From Amycolatopsis sulphurea (GTDB lineage Bacteria > Actinomycetota > Actinomycetes > Mycobacteriales > Pseudonocardiaceae), in NCBI RefSeq assembly GCF_002564045.1, contig NZ_PDJK01000002.1, positions 5,084,001 through 5,148,000 of the forward strand: a stretch of 64,000 nucleotides of DNA, read 5' to 3'. Position 1 is the stretch's first letter. Each line of letters opens with the position of its first letter. Under the pieces are notes generated by a model, which made no database searches, was not told the DNA's origin, and worked only from the letters and a program-made list of their open reading frames with translations. Of this stretch, positions 8,883-17,258 are shown in pieces. The position numbers and the translations under genes were made by a program.

Positions 8883-9766
8883 GAGCGTTATTCACGATAG
8901 TTACCAGCCGAGTCGGTAGAATTCGAGCGCCGTGATGATACGGATGATGTTGGGAAGCTCGGCGAGTCGGCCTCGGTACCCGGTGGCGAGCATCTTCCAA
9001 TTCTTCAGGTGGGCGATGCATCGCTCGACGGCTGATCGTATCGAGGAGATGGTCTTGTTGTTGGCTTTGTCGCTGGTTGACAGTTCCCCACCTTTTGGCT
9101 TCTTGCGCGGTGTGATGGCGTGAGTTCCCTGATAGGCGGGGTCGGCGATAACAGGGGTATCCGCAAGAAGGTCTTCCCAGCCGGACTCGGTGAACGCCCT
9201 GCGATCGTGCATGGATCCTGGCAGGGGTGCGGATATTCCCAAGAGGTGACCGTCCGTGTCGGCGGCAATCTGGATATTCAGCCCGGATCGGCGGCGTTTG
9301 CCCGAGTAGTTGTCCTCGTGACCAGCGCGGTTGCCGGTTGGGACGTCAGTGCCATCTACCAGGGCAAGCCGCCCGCGAATGGCTTCTTTGAGGTCTGGAA
9401 TGTGCAAACACAGAGCCTGTCCGATCAGGGGAAGCATGGCTCGATGCACTCTCGATACGGTCGACTGGCTGACGTCGAATAGATCGCCCACCGCAGCCTG
9501 ATTCAGATTTTGCCGGACGTACACCAAAGTGAGCGCGACAGCGCGATACAGTCCCACGATCGGAGGCCACGCTTGCTTCTCATGACATTGAACGATCTGC
9601 CTGATCCGTGCGACAAGCTCCTCGATCTGGTCGGTAGCAAGCCCTGTAGTAGACTGATAACGCAACGGCCCCGCCTGTAAGTCGTGTTCTCTGGTAGGAA
9701 AACGATCTTACTCGACTGGGGCCGTTGCCCTATTTTGAGGGTGATCAAGTCGCCAGAATAACGCTC
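8883..9766 (-). mobile_element. IS5-type insertion sequence, 884 bp
   Basis: The ends are inverted: GAGCGTTATTC at 8883-8893 and its reverse complement at 9756-9766, an 11-bp perfect terminal repeat with weaker matches further in. The bases CTG occur at 8880-8882 and 9767-9769, a 3-bp target duplication. Removing one copy with the element restores a continuous reading frame in the interrupted SUKH gene, which independently confirms both boundaries. An internal inverted repeat (CAACGGCCCC at 9663-9672, GGGGCCGTTG at 9718-9727) lies at the transposase 5' end and may form a hairpin that limits outside readthrough. The element carries one leftward transposase gene. Confidence 0.85.
8901..9665 (-). 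CDS. IS5 family transposase (HTH_Tnp_4 / DDE_Tnp_4 type)
   Basis: The 254-residue protein has an N-terminal helix-turn-helix region with DLFDVSQSTVSRVHRAM (about residues 80-100). It then has the DDE-type nuclease: first Asp in RLALVDGTDVPTG, second Asp in ISAPLPGSMHDRRAF or VIADPAYQG, and the catalytic Glu in the RSAVERCIAHLKNWKML motif near the C-terminus (about residues 215-235). The length and motif order fit complete single-ORF transposases of the IS5 group. With intact ends the element could still be mobile. The gene reads against the SUKH gene it interrupts. Confidence 0.9.
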   Translation of the reverse strand: MRYQSTTGLATDQIEELVARIRQIVQCHEKQAWPPIVGLYRAVALTLVYVRQNLNQAAVGDLFDVSQSTVSRVHRAMLPLIGQALCLHIPDLKEAIRGRLALVDGTDVPTGNRAGHEDNYSGKRRRSGLNIQIAADTDGHLLGISAPLPGSMHDRRAFTESGWEDLLADTPVIADPAYQGTHAITPRKKPKGGELSTSDKANNKTISSIRSAVERCIAHLKNWKMLATGYRGRLAELPNIIRIITALEFYRLGW

Positions 9767-9915
9767 CTGGAAGATCGCGTACCACGACCAAAGCGCAGAC
9801 GAGTGACGCGAACATCCAGGACCAACCACGCAACTTCTCTGCGAAATCCTGGCAAACACCGGCGAGGTCAACCTGCTGAAGTGGGATTTCACCGGTCTCG
9901 CCGTGGATTTCATCC

Positions 9916-10056
9916 GATCGTCTACACCGAGGTGAATCCACCGGAGCGCATCTGCATTTCCAGATCGAGATCAACGGACAAGCAGTTGACCAGGTCGCGT
10001 TCTACCGCCAGCAGTCTGCACACCGCCACTTTGTCATTGACCCGGATTCACGCTAG
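9916..10056 (+). pseudogene. 3' remnant of an M23 (LytM) peptidase gene
   Basis: The 46-codon frame ending at TAG 10054-10056 contains GESTGAHLHFQIEINGQAVD followed by QVAFYRQQ. STG-x-HLHF is the conserved C-terminal zinc-site motif of M23/LytM peptidoglycan endopeptidases (HxH), and the Asn-Gly-x-x-Val-Asp turn is also typical. Everything N-terminal, including the first zinc ligands, is missing. The fragment abuts the end of the dead SUKH gene, so a deletion or recombination joined them. Confidence 0.7.
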
Positions 10057-10182
10057 CTCTTCCCCGACCAAGACGCGCCGTGGGTGTTCGCCGTGCACAA
10101 CAGCTGTCCGCACCGCACGCTGCGATTGGACGGTGAGGCGGGGCTCGGGCGGTACCTGCGGTGCCCGTTCCCGCGGCCGTGA
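10057..10182 (+). pseudogene. Possible Rieske [2Fe-2S] domain fragment
   Basis: In the same frame, directly after the M23 stop, 41 codons read to a TGA and include CPHRTLRLDGEAGLGRYLR followed by CPF. This fits the Rieske pattern C-x-H-(16)-C-x-x, but the last His of the CxxH half is replaced by Pro. There is no upstream part or start codon. If the reading is right it is the debris of an oxygenase or ferredoxin gene; the short length leaves room for coincidence. Confidence 0.4.
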
Positions 10183-10299
10183 GTAGGACCTCACCAGGGG
10201 TGCCTGCCGCTCCGGCGACAGCGAACTCCCTTGGCCACATACCGGTGCCGGCTCGAGCGGTGACACCTGTTCGCAGCGCCGTCGGGGCCGGCTCAATGA

Positions 10300-10611
10300 T
10301 CAGGAGAGCACGGTGGACACGTGTTCGACTTCAGGCGTGGCGGCGAAATGAGGCCCGGCGAGTTCCCGCCACCGCGCGAAATCCGGTGATTCGCGGAACG
10401 TCACCATGTGATGCTCGACTGTCTCCCAGTCCACCATGAGCCGGTACCGCTGGGGACGCTCCACGCTGCGGCACAGCCGCGCCCCGAGACAGCCCTGCGC
10501 CCGCTGGATCAGCGGCAGCGCTTCGGCGACGGCGCGTTCGAAGGACGTTTCCTGGCCGGCTTTGACTTCGATCTGGGCGATTTCGGTGACCAACACGGTC
10601 CTTTCCCTCAT
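10300..10611 (-). CDS. ABM-domain (antibiotic biosynthesis monooxygenase family) protein
   Basis: The 103-residue product (ATG 10611; a GTG at 10596 preceded by AGGGAAAGG is an alternative start) has the small ferredoxin-like ABM fold pattern: TEIAQIEVKAGQETSFERAV, then a central Cys-Leu-Gly-Ala strand, RYRLMVDWETVEHHMVTFRE, and SPDFARWRELAGPHF. Members are dimeric cofactor-free monooxygenases, isomerases or simple ligand-binding proteins acting on cyclic or quinoid compounds. The gene lies 66 bp downstream of the solute-binding protein gene on the same strand, so it is probably the last gene of the ABC importer operon and works on the imported substrate or a metabolite. The exact reaction is unknown. 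Confidence 0.8.
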   Translation of the reverse strand: MRERTVLVTEIAQIEVKAGQETSFERAVAEALPLIQRAQGCLGARLCRSVERPQRYRLMVDWETVEHHMVTFRESPDFARWRELAGPHFAATPEVEHVSTVLS

Positions 10612-10676
10612 CGGATGTGACCCGGGCGGCCGGCATATGGTATCGGCCGCCCGGGCATCAACCGTGTGCGACGGGC

Positions 10677-11711
10677 TTAGGGGCGCGGCGTCGCGCACGG
10701 GGTCTTCAGGGAATTGGCGATGACGTCGTCCGTCGGCTCCCAGCGCACGGACTTCGTCGGCTCGGCCGGAGTGTCCACTGCGAACGGGGTCAGGCACAGC
10801 GGGGCCGCGGCGGGTGCGCCGCTGAAGTAGTCGCCGAGCCGCCGCGCCGACAGGACGCCCTCCTGGGTGGGCGACCAGCCGATGCTGGCCTTGATCAGTC
10901 CTTTCCGGAGGTAGTCGACGCCGTCCGGAGAGCCGTTCTGGGTGACGATCGCCACCTGGTTCGCGCGGGTGCCGAGTGCCTGGATCACGCCGATCGCCAT
11001 GTCCTCGTTGTGCACGAAGATGCCGGAGATCTGTGGGTATTTGGTGATCAGGTCCTGGGTGGCCTTGATGGCGGTTTGGCGGTCGTAGTTCCCGTTGAGG
11101 GTCTCGACGATCCGCGAGTCGGCCCCGAGCGTCTGGCGGAATCCCGTGGTGAAGCCGTCGACGTCGGCGCGGCCCGGGGTACCGGTGATGATCGCGACCT
11201 GACCGTTGGGGGCCAGGGCTTTCAGCTGCTCCCCGGCGGCGGCGCCGGTGTCCTGGTAGCGAGTGCCCTGGAAGCCGACCGCGTCCTTCTCCAGCGACGG
11301 GTCGTAGCCGTACAGCACGACCGTCGGGATGCCCGCTTGGTCGAGCGCGCTCAGGTCGCTCTTCACGGTGGCATTGCTGAGTGGTTCGAGCACCACCCCG
11401 TCGACCTTGCTGGTGATGGCGTTCTGCACGTTCGCCACTTCGGCGGAGGCGTCGAGGTTCGAGTTGAAGGTCTTCGGCGTACCGCCCAGTAGTGTCACCG
11501 CCTTCTCGAAGCCCTGTTTCGTGTACTCGTAGTAGGGGATGCTGCCGGTCTGGATGTAGGCGATGGTCTTGCCATGCAGCGGTGCGTCAGGCGATGTCTT
11601 CTGCCCTTCCGAGGGGCCGTGGGTCGTGGTCGGGGTCGCGGTGGAGCAGGCGGCGAGCACGGTCAGGAACGTGGCGGCGGACACGGCCGCCAGCCGGCGA
11701 CGAATGGTCAT
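10677..11711 (-). CDS. Ribose-type ABC importer, substrate-binding lipoprotein
   Basis: The product starts MTIRRRLAAVSAATFLTVLA and continues into the lipobox LAAC, so it is a lipoprotein of the outer membrane face; ATG 11711 is chosen over the in-frame GTG at 11723. The mature part is a type-1 periplasmic binding fold (Peripla_BP_4): TIAYIQTGSIPYYEYTKQGF, VDGVVLEPLSNATV, GTPGRADVDGFTTGFRQTL, and ISGIFVHNEDMAIGVIQALG. The family binds ribose, other sugars, autoinducer-2 or unrelated small molecules. It is the third gene of the leftward ATPase-permease-binding protein set, close behind the permease (stop and start about 10 bp apart). The TetR-type palindrome at 14335 controls the operon. The ligand is not deducible, but the operon is tied to the catabolic genes. 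Confidence 0.88.
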   Translation of the reverse strand: MTIRRRLAAVSAATFLTVLAACSTATPTTTHGPSEGQKTSPDAPLHGKTIAYIQTGSIPYYEYTKQGFEKAVTLLGGTPKTFNSNLDASAEVANVQNAITSKVDGVVLEPLSNATVKSDLSALDQAGIPTVVLYGYDPSLEKDAVGFQGTRYQDTGAAAGEQLKALAPNGQVAIITGTPGRADVDGFTTGFRQTLGADSRIVETLNGNYDRQTAIKATQDLITKYPQISGIFVHNEDMAIGVIQALGTRANQVAIVTQNGSPDGVDYLRKGLIKASIGWSPTQEGVLSARRLGDYFSGAPAAAPLCLTPFAVDTPAEPTKSVRWEPTDDVIANSLKTPCATPRP

Positions 11712-11719
11712 GGGAGGTC

Positions 11720-12718
11720 TCACTTCTCTCGTTGGGCCATGACGGCGACGACGATCACCGCGCCCTGCAGGACGTACCGCAGTTCACCGGGGATCGACAT
11801 GAGGTTGAGTGCGTTGCCGATGAGGCCGAGCAGGATGATTCCGAGGATCGTGCCCGGAATATCGCCGCGACCACCGGCAAGCGGGGTGCCGCCGACGGCG
11901 ACGGCCGCGATCGCGGTCATCTCGAGGCCGGTACCCATCTGCGCCTGAGTCGATGCGAGCTGCACCATGAGCAGGAAGGCCGCGACGCCGACGAGCAGGC
12001 CGTTGCCCGCATAGAGGCAGATCTTCAGTGCGCGCACCGGGATCCCGGCCCGGTAGGCGGCCGACGAAGACGCGCCGAGTGCGTAGATCCAGCGGCCGAT
12101 CTTGCTGTACCGCAACAGGACGTGCACCGCGACCAGCGCTAGGAGCAGCGCCCACACCAGCGGAGGGAGCCCGGCGAACCGCTGCCGGCCCACGGCGAGC
12201 ATGGAGTCGGGAATCGCCGTGATCGGCACGTTCGAGATCAGCAGGGCGGCGCCTTGCAACAGGGTGAGCATTCCCAGGGTGAGGATGAACGGGTGGGAGC
12301 GGGAGAACGCGGCCAGCACCCCGTTGCACAGCCCGACGCCGATCGCGGCGAGGATCCCGACTGTGACCGCCACCGTGGGCGACCAGTGATGCAGCAGCAG
12401 CGTTCCCATGATCATCGCGCTGAACGACACGTTCGAGCCGATGGACAGGTCGAGCCCGCCGGACACCATGAGCGCGGTGGTGCCGGCCGCGAGAATCCCG
12501 AAGATCGCCATCTGCTGAAGGACGTTCGCGAAGTTCCCCCAGGACAGGAACACCGGCGAACGCAGGGACGTGACGAGGACCAGAATGGCGATGACGCCCA
12601 GGAGAGCCAGATGTGAACGCCGGGCGGTCAGCAGGCCGCGCACGTGGTCCCAGGCCGTCGGCCCGGCTTGGGGCGGACCGGTTTGGGTCGAAGTCGGGGT
12701 GACGGTGCTACTGGACAT
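11720..12718 (-). CDS. Ribose-type ABC importer, permease (RbsC-like)
   Basis: ATG 12718 is preferred because GAGG lies about nine bases upstream and it overlaps the 3' end of the ATPase gene by about 11 bp, implying translational coupling; ATGs at 12733 and 12757 are in frame. The 332-residue protein is of the BPD_transp_2 family, with about nine hydrophobic segments and the characteristic GILAAGTTALMVSGGLDLSIGS motif near residues 75-95 and GRGDIPGTILGIILLGLIGN near the C-terminus. It forms the membrane channel for the substrate delivered by the binding protein at 10677 and powered by the ATPase at 12708. Confidence 0.9.
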   Translation of the reverse strand: MSSSTVTPTSTQTGPPQAGPTAWDHVRGLLTARRSHLALLGVIAILVLVTSLRSPVFLSWGNFANVLQQMAIFGILAAGTTALMVSGGLDLSIGSNVSFSAMIMGTLLLHHWSPTVAVTVGILAAIGVGLCNGVLAAFSRSHPFILTLGMLTLLQGAALLISNVPITAIPDSMLAVGRQRFAGLPPLVWALLLALVAVHVLLRYSKIGRWIYALGASSSAAYRAGIPVRALKICLYAGNGLLVGVAAFLLMVQLASTQAQMGTGLEMTAIAAVAVGGTPLAGGRGDIPGTILGIILLGLIGNALNLMSIPGELRYVLQGAVIVVAVMAQREK

Positions 12719-14252
12719 GGGTGGGGTCCTCATCTCGGTCCGGCCGGTGGCTGCCACCGGTGACTGCCAGCTCCAGCACGCGGTGCTCGTCGATCTCGGC
12801 GGCGGCCAGTTCGCCGGAGATGCGGCCGCGCCGCATCACGAGCAGGCGGTCCACCACCGGCACGAGGTCCTGCAGTTCCGACGAGATCACCAGCACCGCG
12901 CAACCGTCGGCGGCCATCTCCCGGATGGCGTGCAGGATCTGCTGTTTCGCGCCGATGTCGACCCCCTGTCCCGGCTCGTCGAGCACGACCACCCGCGGGC
13001 GGGCCTGCAGCGCTTTCGCCAGCGACACCTTCTGCTGGTTGCCGCCCGACATCGCGCGGGGAACGGCCGCCGGGCTCGCCGGTTTCACGTGCAGGCGGTC
13101 CATCAACCTCTTGGTGGCGGTGCGTTCGGCTCGGCCCCGCAGCAGGCCCAGCCGGGACTCGGGGCGGGCGAGCATCACCGTGTGCGTGGACGCCAGATCC
13201 ATCAGCAGTGAGTCGCGCTTGCGGTCTTCAGGCACCACGACGAGGCCGGCCCGCAAGGCATCGCCCGGGGTCCGCGGGCGGTAGGGCCTGCCGTCGACGG
13301 TCATCTCACCCGCCGTCGCCGGGTGCAGCCCGGCCAGGACGTTCGCCAGCCGGGTCCGGCCCGAACCGACCAGCCCAGTGAGACCGACGACCTCGCCGCG
13401 GCGCAGCTGCAGGTCGATGTCGGCGAGCCGCCCGTGCTGGCCGATCCCGCATAGTTCCAGGGCCACTTCGCCCGCCGTGCCGGAGGCCCGGCGGAGGCGT
13501 TCGAAGGCGCCGCCGACCATGCGCTCGACCAGGTCGTCGGGGGTGACCTGGTCGGCCGCGACGGTGTCCACGGTCCGGCCGTCCCGCAGCACGGTCACGC
13601 GGTGCGCGACCGCGAGGACCTCTTCGAGGTCGTGCGAGATGTAGACGACGGCCACGCCGTCGCGGCTCAATTCGCGTACGACATCGAGCAGGCGGGCCCG
13701 CTCCGTGATGCCGAGACTCGATGTCGGCTCGTCCATGAGCACCACCGACGCCCGGCGGTAGATCGCCCTGGCGATCGCGACGAGCTGCTGGTCGGCCGGG
13801 CTCAGGCGATTCACCGGCTCCTTCGGGCCCGCCTGAAAGCCGAGGCGGGCGAAAATGCCGAGCACCTCGGTGCGCTGGCGGCGCGGCGCGAGCATGCCGA
13901 GCCGGGCATGCTCCTGCCCGAGGATCACGTTCGCCACGCCGTCGAGCCACGGGGCAACGCTGAGGTCCTGGTAGATCGTCTCCAGCCCGCGGGCCTGCGC
14001 CGACCGCGGAGTGAGGCCCGATCCGCTCCACGCGCCCAGCCTGAGGCGGCCGCTGTCCTGGTGCTCGGCGCCGGACAGAATCTTGATCAGGGTGGATTTG
14101 CCGGCGCCGTTGGCGCCGACGAGGCCGTGTACCTCGCCCTGGCGCACGAACAACGAGGCGCCGGCCAGCGCCACGGTCGCGCCGTACCGCTTGGAAACGG
14201 CGTCGGCCGCGAGAGCGGGCAGTTCGGAGACCACGGAAACGGGGTCGGTCAT
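12708..14252 (-). CDS. Ribose-type ABC importer, double ATP-binding subunit (RbsA/MglA-like)
   Basis: ATG 14252 follows GAGGTACTC, a good ribosome site; the frame is open 25 codons further up but that part overlaps the promoter/operator side. The 514-residue protein has two ABC domains. The N-terminal one has Walker A GANGAGKST, a degenerate signature LSPADQQLVAIARA, and Walker B VVLMDEPTSSLG. The C-terminal one has the modified P-loop VGSGRTRLANVLAG, the signature MSGGNQQKVSLAKALQ and Walker B VVVLDEPGQGVD. The altered second P-loop (Arg for Lys) is normal for this family. It is the first gene of the importer operon, 83 bp from the palindrome at 14335. Confidence 0.92.
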   Translation of the reverse strand: MTDPVSVVSELPALAADAVSKRYGATVALAGASLFVRQGEVHGLVGANGAGKSTLIKILSGAEHQDSGRLRLGAWSGSGLTPRSAQARGLETIYQDLSVAPWLDGVANVILGQEHARLGMLAPRRQRTEVLGIFARLGFQAGPKEPVNRLSPADQQLVAIARAIYRRASVVLMDEPTSSLGITERARLLDVVRELSRDGVAVVYISHDLEEVLAVAHRVTVLRDGRTVDTVAADQVTPDDLVERMVGGAFERLRRASGTAGEVALELCGIGQHGRLADIDLQLRRGEVVGLTGLVGSGRTRLANVLAGLHPATAGEMTVDGRPYRPRTPGDALRAGLVVVPEDRKRDSLLMDLASTHTVMLARPESRLGLLRGRAERTATKRLMDRLHVKPASPAAVPRAMSGGNQQKVSLAKALQARPRVVVLDEPGQGVDIGAKQQILHAIREMAADGCAVLVISSELQDLVPVVDRLLVMRRGRISGELAAAEIDEHRVLELAVTGGSHRPDRDEDPTHVQ

Positions 14253-14334
14253 GAGTACCTCGACTGTCACGTCGTTGTGAAATGCCGGGCGTTTGAGCGC
14301 TTGCGGAACTGGATCAACGATGCCCAAGGGGCGC

Positions 14335-14352
14335 CTACCGTCCAGACGGTAG
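14335..14352. promoter_or_regulatory. TetR-type operator copy 1 (importer operon)
   Basis: CTACCGTCCAGACGGTAG is an 18-bp palindrome with one mismatch and one of four near-identical sites in the island. On the leftward strand it is directly preceded by TTGAC (14353-14358 region), so it overlaps the probable promoter of the importer operon. The likely binder is the TetR regulator at 14489. Confidence 0.85.
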
Positions 14353-14488
14353 GGTCAAGTATCTACAGGGAATCCGCGCCGTCAAGACCTGCCGAAACAA
14401 AAGCGAAGTGCGGCGATCATCAAGGCACGGGCAGCGCGACCGGCCGCCGGTAAGCAGTCCGGCGGCGCTGACGGTCACGTGTGGCGGC

Positions 14489-15100
14489 TCAGGGCTTCGG
14501 GGCCGCGCCGTCGATGAACAGCTGCCAGAAGTGCCGGGCGACCTGCTCCGCGGTCCAGCCCTCGCCGGGGTGGAACCACTGATACGTCCAGTTGCACATG
14601 CCGAGAATGGCGAAGCTCGTCATGCGCGTGTCCATGGGGCCGAACTCGCCCGTGCTCACCCCGGCTTCGAGGATGTCGATCAGGTATTGGTGGTACTGGT
14701 CCCGTTTGCCGGCGATCGCATTGCGGGCCTGCATCGGCAGTTCCCGGTAGTGCTCGAAGAAGACGCGCAGGTGCCCGGGGTGCGTCTCCATCAGGCCGAC
14801 CAGGTCGGTCATCACGGCCAGCAGCATGTCCTTCGGGCCCAGTGCGGCGGCCGCGGCGCGCTGTTCCTGCCGCTCGACGATGAGGTCGATCATCTCCTCG
14901 TGGATCACGATGAGGATCTCGTCCTTGCTGGAGAAATAGTGGTACAGCGACGCTTTCCGAATACCCACGTGCGCCGCGATGAGGTCCATCGAGGTCTCGT
15001 GGTAGCCGCGCTCGTTGAACAGTCCGGCGGCCACACTGATGATCTGCATCTTGCGCTGGGCGCCCCGGCTGCTGGTGTTCACGGGGGCAGGCGTGGCCAT
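14489..15100 (-). CDS. TetR family regulator, probable repressor of the catabolic island
   Basis: The 203-residue protein begins at ATG 15100 (AGGAG seven bases upstream; an ATG two codons earlier is also possible). The N-terminal helix-turn-helix is canonical: IISVAAGLFNERGYHETSMD, then IAAHVGIRKASLYHYFSSKDEI. The C-terminal half (about residues 70-200) is the ligand-binding and dimerisation region, TetR_C-like. It is the last gene of the CoA-transferase operon, five bases after the CMD gene. That operon has one of four copies of an 18-bp palindrome at its promoter, so the regulator probably controls its own synthesis as well as the importer and both rightward operons. The effector is presumably an acyl-CoA or the substrate; unproven. 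Confidence 0.85.
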   Translation of the reverse strand: MATPAPVNTSSRGAQRKMQIISVAAGLFNERGYHETSMDLIAAHVGIRKASLYHYFSSKDEILIVIHEEMIDLIVERQEQRAAAAALGPKDMLLAVMTDLVGLMETHPGHLRVFFEHYRELPMQARNAIAGKRDQYHQYLIDILEAGVSTGEFGPMDTRMTSFAILGMCNWTYQWFHPGEGWTAEQVARHFWQLFIDGAAPKP

Positions 15101-15110
15101 GGACATTCTC

Positions 15111-15685
15111 CTAATCGTTGCGAAATTCCGGCGTGGTGTGATCGCGAAAGCGCGGGAGTCCCTCGGGTACCGGCAGGCGAAACGCGTTCGTGAGCATAGC
15201 GACCTTGTGGTACTGCGCGGTCACAGTGAGCAGTTCGACCAGCTGTCGCGACGTCCACACCGCCGACAGTCGCTGCCACAGGTCGTCGTCGATCGTCAGG
15301 TGCTCGCACAGCTGCTCGACCGCGCCCAGCAGCATGGTTTCCCTGGGCGTCCAGCATCGCGACTCGGTCGTCGGCGCGAGCGTCGCGGCGAGTTCCGCGG
15401 GCCCCAGCCCTGCCTGCCCGGCGAACAATGCGACGTGCACCGCCCACTCGGGCTCGGCCCCGGTCAGCGCACACACCCGCAGGATCACGATTTCCCGGTG
15501 CCGCACGGAAAGGTCCGTCTCTGCGAGACACGCCTTCGTGGCCCGACGCAGGTCGCCGAGCGCACCCGGGCTGTGTGCGAGCGCGGCGAAGAGCGGAATG
15601 ATCGTCCCGCCCGGAAGCCGGTACGGGCGCAGGGTTTCCGCCTGCTCGACGGTCAGCGGAGCGGGCGGCACCCGGGCCGTGCCCG

Positions 15686-15689
<4 letters not shown>
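15111..15689 (-). CDS. Carboxymuconolactone decarboxylase (CMD/AhpD-like) family protein
   Basis: The ATG at 15689 overlaps the stop of the CoA-transferase beta gene by 4 bp. The 192-residue product has the CMD core: [20 protein letters not shown], then [20 protein letters not shown] followed by [15 protein letters not shown], and a second half with [20 protein letters not shown]. The region with Cys and His in [17 protein letters not shown] is where AhpD-type members keep their reactive Cys, but here there is no CxxC. Family members decarboxylate carboxymuconolactone or act as peroxidase partners; in gene clusters they often accompany ring-cleavage or CoA-dependent pathways. Specific function unassigned. 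Confidence 0.8.
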
Positions 15690-16341
<652 letters not shown>

Positions 16342-16345
<4 letters not shown>

Positions 16346-17127
16346 GACACCTCCATCGGCGCGCGCACCGTGCGCTTCTCGACCCGTTTCTCGACAGCGG
16401 GTGTGTGCAGCACCCGCTGCACGAAGATCCCCGGTACGTGCACGGCATCAGGATCGATCTCGCCGGCCCCCACGAGTTCTTCGACCTCCGCGATGGTGAC
16501 CTGCCCCGCCATCGCGCACAGCGGGTTGAAATTGCGTGCCGACTTGGCGAAGACGAGGTTTCCCTCGCTGTCGCCGAGCGCGGCGTGCACGAACCCGAAG
16601 TCGGCCGTGATCCCGTTCTCCAGCACGTATTCGACCCCGTCGAACAGCTGCGTCGGTTTGGGCGGAGAGGCCACAAGCACGCTTCCGTCGGGCGCGTAAC
16701 GCCACGGCATGCCGCCTTCGGCGATCAGCGTGCCGACCCCGGCGGCGGTGTAGAACGCCGGGATCCCGGCACCACCGGCACGCAGCCGTTCGGCCAGGCT
16801 GCCCTGCGGGCACAACTCGACCTCGAGCTCCCCGCCGAGGTAACGGCGCGCGAACTCCGCGTTGTCGCCGACATAGGAGGCCGTGACCCGGCTGATCCGG
16901 CCCGTCTCCAGCAGGATGCCGAGCCCCCAGCCGTCGGTGCCGCAGTTGTTGGAGATGACGTGCAGGTCTCGCACCCCGCGCCGCCACAGCGCGTCGATCA
17001 GCGCGCTCGGAATCCCGCAGGCGCCGAAGCCGCCGGCCGCGATGCTGGCGCCATCGCCGACACCGACGACGGCTTCGTCCGCATCGGCCACCACCTTGCT
17101 CCGCGGCCCTGGTCGGGTTGCTTCCAC
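16342..17127 (-). CDS. 3-oxoacid CoA-transferase, alpha subunit
   Basis: GTG 17127 is chosen because GGAGGAG lies five bases upstream; the longer frame to 17205 would run through the operator at 17159 and is unlikely. The 261-residue product has [20 protein letters not shown] near its N-terminus (the GGFG-x-x-G oxyanion region of SCOT alpha subunits), [17 protein letters not shown], and [20 protein letters not shown]. It is the first gene of the leftward operon alpha-beta-CMD-TetR. The enzyme activates an acid as its CoA thioester for the beta-oxidation-type enzymes encoded divergently from 17259. Confidence 0.88.
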
Positions 17128-17158
17128 TGGCTCCTCCACAGGCTTGACCACAGTAACG

Positions 17159-17176
17159 CTACCGACTAGACGGTAG
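17159..17176. promoter_or_regulatory. TetR-type operator copy 2 (CoA-transferase operon)
   Basis: CTACCGACTAGACGGTAG, 18 bp with one mismatch to perfect symmetry, lies 32 bp upstream of the chosen GTG of the CoA-transferase alpha gene, in the divergent promoter region. Together with copy 3 (17218) it lets one regulator control both directions. Confidence 0.85.
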
Positions 17177-17185
17177 CGACCTGGG

Positions 17186-17215
17186 TTGACGTAACGACGG
17201 GACAAACCCTAGGCT
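17186..17215 (+). promoter_or_regulatory. Promoter of the hydroxyacyl-CoA dehydrogenase operon
   Basis: TTGACG at 17186-17191 and TAGGCT at 17210-17215 are separated by 18 bp, a plausible housekeeping sigma promoter. Operator copy 3 starts three bases after the -10 box and would cover the transcription start, a simple repression layout. Confidence 0.55.
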
Positions 17216-17217
17216 AC

Positions 17218-17235
17218 CTACCGTCCGGACGGTAG
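17218..17235. promoter_or_regulatory. TetR-type operator copy 3 (perfect palindrome)
   Basis: CTACCGTCCGGACGGTAG is a perfect 18-bp palindrome, the best of the four copies and probably close to the consensus. It lies 24 bp upstream of the ATG at 17259, immediately after the -10 box. Confidence 0.9.
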
Positions 17236-17258
17236 CCCGGTAGTTCGAGGAGAAGATC

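Larger units (their letters stand above)
8493..9935 (+). pseudogene. Second SUKH immunity gene, frameshifted and split by an IS element
   Basis: The N-terminus (MTEAYAPSLVDKIARLLDW) is followed by EWSDVERELRISPPGDYKELL, clearly homologous to the intact SUKH gene. The homology then jumps frame: RFPGGVFRGIIIRSPVVSG near 8640, YGLFPESGGLLPWGADGQ near 8790, and GTLCWITASTDPDTW near 8850. At least three frameshifts are needed. An IS element (8883-9766) sits in the Trp codon of DPDTW; removing it and one CTG copy gives DPDTWKIAYHDQSADE, then an in-frame TGA (9804-9806) where a Trp codon would be expected, then REHPGPTTQLLCEILANTGE and on to WDFTGLAVDF and a stop at 9933-9935. The gene is dead on several counts. 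Confidence 0.8.

Noticed and set aside
9663-9727. Inverted repeat CAACGGCCCC/GGGGCCGTTG taken as IS ends
   Set aside because: The true ends are GAGCGTTATTC at 8883 and 9766, supported by the target duplication; the inner repeat is a hairpin near the transposase start.
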